Origin: Colimorpha sp045597845
Lineage (GTDB): Bacteria; Bacteroidota; Bacteroidia; Bacteroidales; P3
DNA: 11,433 bases
NCBI GenBank assembly: GCA_045597845.1
Contig: JAZLKZ010000118.1
Coordinates: 1-11,433, forward strand
Direction: 5' to 3'
Below the pieces are notes generated by a model. The model saw nothing but the letters and a program-made list of their open reading frames with translations. It did not search any database and was not told the origin of the DNA. Position 1 is the first letter of the stretch. Each line of letters begins with the position of its first letter. Made by a program: the position numbers and the translations under genes. This document shows positions 7,397 through 11,433 of this stretch, piece after piece.

Positions 7397-7435
7397 TCAC
7401 AAATCACAAATCAATAGTCACAAATCAATAGTCAC
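7397..7435. repeat. 14-bp direct tandem repeat between barrel protein and GNAT genes
   Basis: TCACAAATCAATAG occurs twice in perfect tandem (7404-7417, 7418-7431), flanked by partial copies TCACAAA (7397-7403) and TCAC (7432-7435). The surrounding 129-base gap shows no clear promoter or terminator. The repeat is simple-sequence-like and resembles other short-period repeats in this window. Confidence 0.8.
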
Positions 7436-7497
7436 TCGATTAAGAGTGGAGCGAGGAAACTTTAGCATAAGAACAAATACAGAATCCAGATAAAACC

Positions 7498-8034
7498 ATG
7501 ATAAAATTTGCACCCCTTTCTGAATCAGGACACACCCATTTCGCCGAAGATCTCTACGAATCGGCCTTCCCCGAAGCGGAACGACCTTCGTTCGACAGCC
7601 TTAAAGATCGCAGCAAAAACTTCCGGTTCCTCGTCGCTTTCAACGACAAAGACCCCATAGGGATTCTCACCTACTGGACTTTCGAGGAATTTGTTTATAT
7701 CGAGCATTTCGCCATCGACGAAGACCTCCGCGACCAAGGTTTTGGCAAAGCCGTCTTCCTGAATTTCCTCTCCCGCCATACCGAGCAGGTCATTCTCGAG
7801 GTGGAACTGCCCCACGACGAAACATCCGAGCACCGACTTGAGTTCTATACCAGCATGGGACTCTGTCAGAACCCCCAAGAATATTGGCAGCCATCTTACG
7901 AAATTCCCGAAAAATTAGAGATTCCAATGCTTATTTTATCCAAGATGGAGCTCGACGACGACGAATTCAAAGACATTAGAAACGTATTGTACTCAAACGT
8001 TTACAAATATACTTCCAAAATATTTACAAAATAA
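7498..8034 (+). CDS. GNAT-family N-acetyltransferase
   Basis: The 178-residue product fits a single GNAT domain, which moves an acetyl group from acetyl-CoA to an amine. The acetyl-CoA binding motif A is visible: VYIEHFAIDEDLRDQGFGKA (66-85), with the R/Q-x-x-G-x-G/A pyrophosphate loop at 78-83 (RDQGFG) following a beta strand. EFYTSMGL (115-122) is the usual motif B region, where an aromatic residue lines the active site. The first 50 residues contain PEAERPSFDSL, seen in Bacteroidota members of this group. The substrate is unknown. The C terminus is Lys- and Tyr-rich (VYKYTSKIFTK). It is 129 bases downstream of the barrel gene across a repeat-bearing gap. The -33 element of the following tRNA promoter begins at the base after its stop codon. 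Confidence 0.9.
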   Translation: MIKFAPLSESGHTHFAEDLYESAFPEAERPSFDSLKDRSKNFRFLVAFNDKDPIGILTYWTFEEFVYIEHFAIDEDLRDQGFGKAVFLNFLSRHTEQVILEVELPHDETSEHRLEFYTSMGLCQNPQEYWQPSYEIPEKLEIPMLILSKMELDDDEFKDIRNVLYSNVYKYTSKIFTK

Positions 8035-8066
8035 TTTGGTCAGTATCTAAAATAGTCGTATCTTTG
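8035..8066 (+). promoter_or_regulatory. Complete Bacteroidota promoter of tRNA-Arg
   Basis: TTTG at 8035-8038 and TATCTTTG at 8059-8066 are separated by 20 bases, an exact match to the -33/-7 promoter of the Bacteroidota primary sigma factor. Transcription should begin near 8072, about 20 bases before the tRNA. The -33 element directly abuts the GNAT stop codon (8032-8034). Confidence 0.85.
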
Positions 8067-8092
8067 CACTCGCTTTTGAGGAAGAAAGCAAT

Positions 8093-8166
8093 GGCTCCTT
8101 AGCTCAACTGAATAGAGCATCTGACTACGGATCAGAAGGTTGCAGGTTTGAATCCTGCAGGAGTCA
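8093..8166 (+). tRNA. tRNA-Arg (anticodon ACG)
   Basis: A full 74-base cloverleaf can be drawn. The acceptor stem pairs GGCTCCT with AGGAGTC (one G-U pair), with discriminator A at 8166. The D arm is GCTC/GAGC. The anticodon stem is TCTGA/TCAGA around loop CTACGGA, with anticodon ACG at 8127-8129. The T arm is GCAGG/CCTGC with loop TTTGAAT. ACG, read as ICG after deamination, decodes CGU, CGC and CGA arginine codons. CCA is not encoded and must be added after transcription. A strong promoter lies upstream and a terminator follows at once. Confidence 0.97.
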
Positions 8167-8168
8167 CG

Positions 8169-8203
8169 AAAAAAAGAACAAGAATTTCTTGTTCTTTTTT
8201 TTT
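8169..8203 (+). terminator. Intrinsic terminator of tRNA-Arg, possibly bidirectional
   Basis: GAACAAGAA (8176-8184) and TTCTTGTTC (8186-8194) form a near-perfect stem, flanked by seven A (8169-8175) and nine T (8195-8203). It begins three bases after the tRNA. Because the A and T runs are symmetric, it could also end the leftward ATPase transcript, whose stop codon is about 95 bases to the right. Confidence 0.88.
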
Positions 8204-8298
8204 GTAATGATTAAAAAAAATAAGTTGTAACGGTATTGCCCTGAAATGTGAAAAGTGAATAGGTAGTACTATAGTCTATAAATGGTTGAATTTTATTA

Positions 8299-9363
8299 TC
8301 ATACGTTAGCTTTTATCCAACGGTTGAAGAAAGGGTCTTCAACGGAGTATGCGTCAGTTTTGATGATGTAGCCGTTTTGTAGCAGTCGCTTGAGGGAACT
8401 CTGGATGGTACTGGGTGGCTGTTGGATGTGGTTGGCGGGAGTGTTGGTGGCTACGCGTTTGAGGGTAGCTCGGTCGGTGCGATTTTGGTTGAGCCATATT
8501 CGTTCAAAGTCGAGGTCGTGAAGCCGTATCAGGTTTTCGACGGCTTGACTTACGACATTGTCGGTGATATGGTTGTATTCCATCATCTCCCACACTTGCG
8601 AAGCCAGCTGCTGGGTGTAGTAGGGGTGGCATTGGGTGAAAGAGAGGATTTCTTCAGCAATGTGGATGGAGGTGTCGCTATTGTTGTTCGGAAGTCGGGA
8701 CTGGATATAGGTTAGAAAATCGTCATAAGGTATTTTCCCGAGGTGCATTATTTGTCCAAAATGATAGAAAGGAGATTTCTTTTTTTCAAAAATCTCTTCC
8801 ATCATGGATTCCTGGCTGCCGAGGAAGATGTAGTTGAGCCCTTTTTGTACTTGCATGAGGGAGCGTAGCTGTTTGTCGAAGCCTCTTTGTATTTTGGTGA
8901 CTTCTTGAAATTCGTCGATGACGACGACGGGTCTTTTGTCGGATTGTTGGCAGATTTTCTGAAGGAGAGACATGGAGTCTTCTAGCATAATGTCTGTATC
9001 GGAAGAGGGGTGGAAAGATACTTCCATAGCACCCGAAACTGCATTGGTGGACAAGGTGGGGATGATGCGAAAATGGGAGAAGAGATGTTTGATCTTTTCG
9101 TAGGGGTAGAGTTTGAAGATTCCGCGCATCAGCTGGGTGGAGAAGTCATTAACAGAGAGAATATATTGGAGGTCAAGGAATATCTGTGGACGGTCAATTT
9201 GGGAGAGGGTTTTAAATACGAGGCTGCTTTTGCCGAATCGGCGGGGGCTAATGAGTACAATATGGTTTTCGCTGTCCAACTTGTGTTTTAGTTGGTCGAG
9301 TTCGGCGTTTCGGTCAGTAAAGAAATCCCCCTCTACGATAGTGCCAAATTTGAACGGATTCAT
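8299..9363 (-). CDS. AAA/STAND-like P-loop ATPase (ATPase_2-like ATP-binding protein)
   Basis: The 354-residue product matches a group of ATP-binding proteins common in Bacteroidota and archaea. It opens with FGTIVEGDFFTDRNAEL (6-22), the typical entry to the family. The Walker A loop is SPRRFGKSSL (39-48); Ser-39 stands where the first glycine usually is, but Gly-44, Lys-45 and Ser-46 are intact. Walker B is VVVIDEFQEV (146-155), with the acidic pair Asp-150/Glu-151. A sensor-like FLGSQESMM lies at 180-188. The C-terminal part (about 290-350) looks like a winged helix, ending in DPFFNRWI (343-350), also typical. Such proteins are thought to be NTP-driven switches; partners and function are not established. 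It stands alone between the tRNA and a macro-like gene, with its own -7 element about 137 bases upstream. It is not a transposase: no terminal repeats or integrase were found beside it. Confidence 0.85.
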   Translation of the reverse strand: MNPFKFGTIVEGDFFTDRNAELDQLKHKLDSENHIVLISPRRFGKSSLVFKTLSQIDRPQIFLDLQYILSVNDFSTQLMRGIFKLYPYEKIKHLFSHFRIIPTLSTNAVSGAMEVSFHPSSDTDIMLEDSMSLLQKICQQSDKRPVVVIDEFQEVTKIQRGFDKQLRSLMQVQKGLNYIFLGSQESMMEEIFEKKKSPFYHFGQIMHLGKIPYDDFLTYIQSRLPNNNSDTSIHIAEEILSFTQCHPYYTQQLASQVWEMMEYNHITDNVVSQAVENLIRLHDLDFERIWLNQNRTDRATLKRVATNTPANHIQQPPSTIQSSLKRLLQNGYIIKTDAYSVEDPFFNRWIKANV

Positions 9364-9408
9364 GGTTCGGGATTTAAGTAATGTTTAAAATATTAGTTGG
9401 GACAATAA

Positions 9409-9447
9409 CCTTGACCTTGACTTTGTCTATGACTGCTGACTATGACG
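9409..9447. repeat. Short-period degenerate repeats in the ATPase leader
   Basis: The plus strand shows CCTTGA twice in tandem (9409-9420) and then a related TTGTC/ATGAC series, in which CTATGAC occurs twice (9427-9433, 9440-9446). The repeats lie between the ATPase start and its -7 element, so they would be in its transcribed leader. No conserved RNA structure was recognised. Confidence 0.5.
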
Positions 9448-9499
9448 TTTTCGTTTTTTTGCCCCATGTTTTTTTTTTAATGTCACTAAGTATTTTTGG

Positions 9500-9507
9500 C
9501 AAAGATA
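9500..9507 (-). promoter_or_regulatory. -7 promoter element of the ATPase gene (TATCTTTG)
   Basis: On the minus strand TATCTTTG, followed by CC, matches TAnnTTTG exactly. No TTTG is correctly spaced upstream; one directly abuts it. It would produce a leader of about 130 bases containing a run of A residues and the short repeats at 9409-9447. Confidence 0.5.
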
Positions 9508-9600
9508 CAAATAAAAATTGGAATTAGTGTAACCGCCTGATAAAGTAATTATTAAATTTATGTTAATCAAACCATAAACTACTACATAACAACTATGTAC

Positions 9601-9637
9601 AAATGCGAAATTTTTCGTTGCGAAAATTTTCGCATTT
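9601..9637. repeat. Long AT-rich hairpin after the macro-like gene
   Basis: Arms 9601-9617 and 9621-9637 pair in 16 of 17 positions (one T-T mismatch) around a TTG loop. The outer arms contain AAATGCGAAA and TTTCGCATTT. It lies 13 bases beyond the stop of the leftward gene at 9651, so it may act as its terminator. Neither strand has a proper T run after the stem, which argues against a standard intrinsic terminator. Confidence 0.6.
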
Positions 9638-9650
9638 TATATTTGGTTAC

Positions 9651-10055
9651 TTATTTGCGTTCACCTTCAATACACATCACGAAGGACTCCGGAAGGATGA
9701 TGTTTTCATCGTCCAAGGCAGAGCGAAACAGCGGAGCGATTTCCTCGTCGCGGAAGCCAGCGATGCCGCAGCCGATACGAGTCACGAGGAACGTAAACTG
9801 ACGATTGGCACGCGCAAAAGCGATAAACTCATCGACGTAGGGAGCGATGACCCCCACCCCACCCTGCATGGTAGGAATAGCGTAAGAGCGTCCCTGCAGT
9901 CCTACGCCTTGTCCCCATACGGCACCAAATATATTCATAGCCACTCTTGCAGCACCGCCACCATGAGCACCAGCCAGATTGCTTCCAAAAACAAAGATTT
10001 CGTTTTCGCCCAAACCGCTAATTCTTTCGGGCGTATAATTTCTATTGTAAGACAT
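9651..10055 (-). CDS. Small macro-domain-like protein (resembles A1S_2505-type proteins)
   Basis: The 134-residue product starts at the ATG at 10055-10053. The frame stays open upstream to 10205, but that stretch only translates the 55-bp tandem repeat into Gln/Ser/Asn-rich sequence, so the internal start is preferred. Key motifs are FVFGSNLAGAHGGGAA (21-36), GRSYAIPT (55-62) and TRIGCGIAGFRDEEI (92-106). The glycine-rich first loop and the later IGCGxxG strand-loop resemble macro domains, which bind ADP-ribose or related nucleotides; similar small proteins occur in phages and Bacteroidota. Binding of an ADP-ribose-like ligand is inference, and catalytic activity cannot be claimed. It lies between the korB terminator and the ATPase. 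Its promoter should be in 10056-10221, inside or next to the repeats, but no consensus -7 was found there. Confidence 0.75.
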   Translation of the reverse strand: MSYNRNYTPERISGLGENEIFVFGSNLAGAHGGGAARVAMNIFGAVWGQGVGLQGRSYAIPTMQGGVGVIAPYVDEFIAFARANRQFTFLVTRIGCGIAGFRDEEIAPLFRSALDDENIILPESFVMCIEGERK

Positions 10056-10065
10056 AAGGCAAAAT

Positions 10066-10184
10066 TTTGTTGAACTGTTGATTTGTTGAACTGTTGATTT
10101 GAAGATTGGGAGATTTGAAGATTTGGAGATTTGTTGAACTGTTGATTTGTTGAACTGTTGATTTGAGGATTGGGAGATTTGAAG
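10066..10184. repeat. Two 55-bp direct repeats, each with a doubled 16-bp unit
   Basis: Copies at 10066-10120 and 10130-10184 differ at one base (GAAGATT versus GAGGATT) and are offset by 64 bases. Each begins with the 16-bp unit TTTGTTGAACTGTTGA twice in tandem (10066-10097, 10130-10161), followed by GATTTGAAG-like short repeats. The array fills the gap upstream of the macro-like gene. It is not a CRISPR array: spacers are absent and units have a 7-16 base period. Confidence 0.9.
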
Positions 10185-10221
10185 TTTTCCAATCCCAATC
10201 ACCATTCACCGTTCACCATAA

Positions 10222-10252
10222 ACAAAGGGCGAGGCACTGCCTCGCCCTTTGT
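10222..10252 (-). terminator. Intrinsic terminator of the kor operon
   Basis: A perfect 15-bp GC-rich stem (arms 10222-10236 and 10238-10252, one base between them as written) lies 28 bases beyond the korB stop. On the minus strand the stem ends TTTGT and continues TTATGG, giving a modest U-rich tail. The right spacing and the perfect stem make this a confident transcript end. Confidence 0.85.
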
Positions 10253-10280
10253 GATTATAATGCAGAGATTGCAATCAGGA

Positions 10281-11312
10281 TTAAACCTCCCAAGTGTCGC
10301 CGCTGTTGAGCAAGTCGTCAACGCATTTGTATTTGCCGTTGGCCTTGCATTCGTCCATCTGGTCCTCATACAACTGAGTGTAAGAGGTCTTCTTGACGTT
10401 GCGGATTACACCCAAAGCAACGGGAAGATCGCCGTGCATACGAGCAAGCATCATGTGGATGCCAGTATCCTCGGTGGTTTCGTCATGAACCATGATGTCG
10501 TCGATGGTGATGCCATTCTCGCCAATGGTAACAGCCTCAAGGCAGCGACCATTGAAACGGATACCACGGTTCTTGTCCTTACCAAAAACCATGGGTTTGC
10601 CATGTTCGAGGACGATGGTACGGTCGTCGCGAACGGCGCGGTCGGTAATGGCGGCATGAGTCTTGTCGTTAAAGATCATACAGTTCTGCAGCACTTCAAC
10701 AACACTGGTACCATCGTGGAGCGCGGCACGAGTCATGATGTCGGTGGAAAGCGTAGGAACGCAGTCCAAGGAACGGGCGAAGAACGTGCCCTGAGCACCC
10801 ATTACGAGCTCACCGGGATTGAAAGGATAGTCGATGGTACCAAAGGGAGAGGTCTTGGTAATCTGGCCGAACTTGGTGGTAGGGCTGTACTGACCCTTGG
10901 TCAAACCGTAGATTTCGTTGTTGAAGATGGTGATGTTGAGATCCTGGTTACGACGCACGGCATGAATGAGGTGGTTGCCACCGATAGCCATAGAGTCTCC
11001 GTCGCCCATATTCACCCAAACGCTCAGTTCGGGATTGGCCAACTTAACGCCAGTAGCGATGGCGCAAGCACGACCGTGGATGCTGTGGAAACCATAGGTA
11101 TCTACATAATAAGGAATACGCGAGGAGCATCCGATACCGGAAACCATGCAGATATTCTCTTTCTTATGATTGGTCTTGGGGAAAGTATTCAACAGAGATG
11201 CGAGGATGGCATGGTCACCACAACCGGGGCACCATTTTACCATTTGGTCGCTCTGAAAATCAGCTTTCGTATATTCGCGATCCGCTTTGGGAACAAAATG
11301 TCTTTCTGCCAT
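10281..11312 (-). CDS. korB: 2-oxoacid (2-oxoglutarate):ferredoxin oxidoreductase, beta subunit
   Basis: The 343-residue product is the thiamine diphosphate and [4Fe-4S] subunit of a 2-oxoacid:ferredoxin oxidoreductase, which converts a 2-oxoacid plus CoA to acyl-CoA and CO2 with reduction of ferredoxin in the cytosol. WCPGCGDH (27-34) carries cluster ligands Cys-28 and Cys-31; Cys-62 (GIGCSSR) and Cys-211 (VLQNC) are the likely remaining ligands. The thiamine diphosphate motif runs from GDGDS (103-107) to NNEIYGLTKGQ (131-141). The sequence resembles KorB/OorB of Bacteroidota, where 2-oxoglutarate is the usual assigned substrate; specificity cannot be proved from this subunit. The upstream reading frame ends 4 bases before its ATG and matches the alpha subunit, so the two are cotranscribed. 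A strong AGGAG precedes the start, and a terminator follows the stop. Confidence 0.95.
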   Translation of the reverse strand: MAERHFVPKADREYTKADFQSDQMVKWCPGCGDHAILASLLNTFPKTNHKKENICMVSGIGCSSRIPYYVDTYGFHSIHGRACAIATGVKLANPELSVWVNMGDGDSMAIGGNHLIHAVRRNQDLNITIFNNEIYGLTKGQYSPTTKFGQITKTSPFGTIDYPFNPGELVMGAQGTFFARSLDCVPTLSTDIMTRAALHDGTSVVEVLQNCMIFNDKTHAAITDRAVRDDRTIVLEHGKPMVFGKDKNRGIRFNGRCLEAVTIGENGITIDDIMVHDETTEDTGIHMMLARMHGDLPVALGVIRNVKKTSYTQLYEDQMDECKANGKYKCVDDLLNSGDTWEV

Positions 11313-11316
11313 AGTC

Positions 11317-11433
11317 TTATTCTCCTAAAATTTTATTAAACGCTTCTTTTAACTCGCCAACCTCGAAGGGCAGACCCATGATTTTGTTGTACTGATGCAT
11401 GGGGCATTCGGGGAACTGGGTGCGCAAATAGCC
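11317..11433 (-). CDS. korA: 2-oxoacid:ferredoxin oxidoreductase, alpha subunit (C-terminal fragment)
   Basis: Only the last 38 codons are in the window; the 5' part lies beyond the right edge. The visible end includes GYLRTQFPECPMHQYNKIMG, GLPFEVGEL and a closing FNKILGE before TAA at 11319-11317. This agrees with the C terminus of Bacteroidota KorA, the subunit that carries the pyruvate-ferredoxin oxidoreductase-type alpha domains and works with KorB. The 4-base gap to korB shows they form an operon. The fragment alone is too short for domain mapping, so the assignment rests mainly on its partner. Confidence 0.85.
   Translation of the reverse strand, partial: GYLRTQFPECPMHQYNKIMGLPFEVGELKEAFNKILGE
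11322..11326 (-). promoter_or_regulatory. Shine-Dalgarno-like AGGAG before korB
   Basis: AGGAG lies nine bases before the korB ATG, within the last codons of korA. Bacteroidota genes often lack such sites, so its presence at a tight operon junction is notable and supports the chosen korB start. Confidence 0.6.

Noticed and set aside
8093..8166. tRNA as an integration attachment site
   Set aside because: No integrase gene and no repeat of the tRNA 3' end were seen in the window.
8299..9363. Insertion sequence helper ATPase or mobile element
   Set aside because: No transposase partner, terminal inverted repeats or target duplications were found around it. The wide distribution of this ATPase group explains it without mobility.
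10066..10184. CRISPR array
   Set aside because: The repeats are directly joined or internally periodic, there are no unique spacers of 30-40 bases, and no cas genes are near.
10056..10205. N-terminal extension of the macro-like protein by 50 residues
   Set aside because: The extra residues are a translation of the tandem repeat (Gln, Ser, Asn and Lys rich) and do not fit the fold; the internal ATG at 10055 gives a sensible domain start.
10170..11339. Open frame of 389 codons on the plus strand
   Set aside because: It is the complement of korB, whose cluster and thiamine diphosphate motifs are unmistakable.

Overview
The window looks like chromosomal DNA of a member of the Bacteroidales (phylum Bacteroidota). 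Four things point there: promoter -7 elements of the Bacteroidota type (TAnnTTTG, with one complete TTTG-N20-TATCTTTG promoter in front of a tRNA gene); a large secreted protein with the type IX secretion (T9SS) 'gliding motility-associated' C-terminal domain; a Bacteroides-type small sigma factor; and a KorA/KorB 2-oxoacid:ferredoxin oxidoreductase pair typical of anaerobes. No mobile element, CRISPR array, phage block or classical defence island was seen. Most of the window is ordinary core and semi-core content.

Layout. Positions 1-308 are intergenic and hold a terminator for the leftward gene and an orphan rightward -7 element. Positions 309-3126 (minus) are a large signal-peptide-bearing PKD/Ig-like protein whose T9SS tail is thrown out of frame inside a short TA dinucleotide run. 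Positions 3260-4390 (minus) are tgt, tRNA-guanine transglycosylase. Two back-to-back -7 elements in 4412-4450 drive tgt leftward and, rightward, a membrane glycosyltransferase (4536-5672), an ECF-like sigma factor with a TTG start (5758-6357) and a predicted outer-membrane barrel protein (6412-7368). After a repeat-bearing gap come a GNAT acetyltransferase (7498-8034) and tRNA-Arg(ACG) (8093-8166) with a clear promoter and a terminator. The right third is leftward: a P-loop ATPase (8299-9363), a small macro-domain-like protein (9651-10055), and the end of the kor operon (korB 10281-11312, korA running off the window edge).

How the genes relate. The glycosyltransferase, sigma factor and barrel protein are spaced like one transcription unit for envelope functions, but no shared pathway can be proved. 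korA and korB encode the two subunits of one enzyme and are separated by 4 bases. The ATPase and the macro-like gene appear to be single-gene units. Several intergenic gaps carry short-period tandem repeats (7397-7435, 9409-9447, 10066-10184).

The most notable observation is the T9SS protein. Its reading frame stops at a TA run (374-382), while the missing tail, ending in the family-typical KGTITLVR, continues in another frame directly downstream. One extra TA unit would restore a 939-residue protein. This could be a phase-variable switch on secretion or anchoring, a fixed lesion, or a sequencing error.
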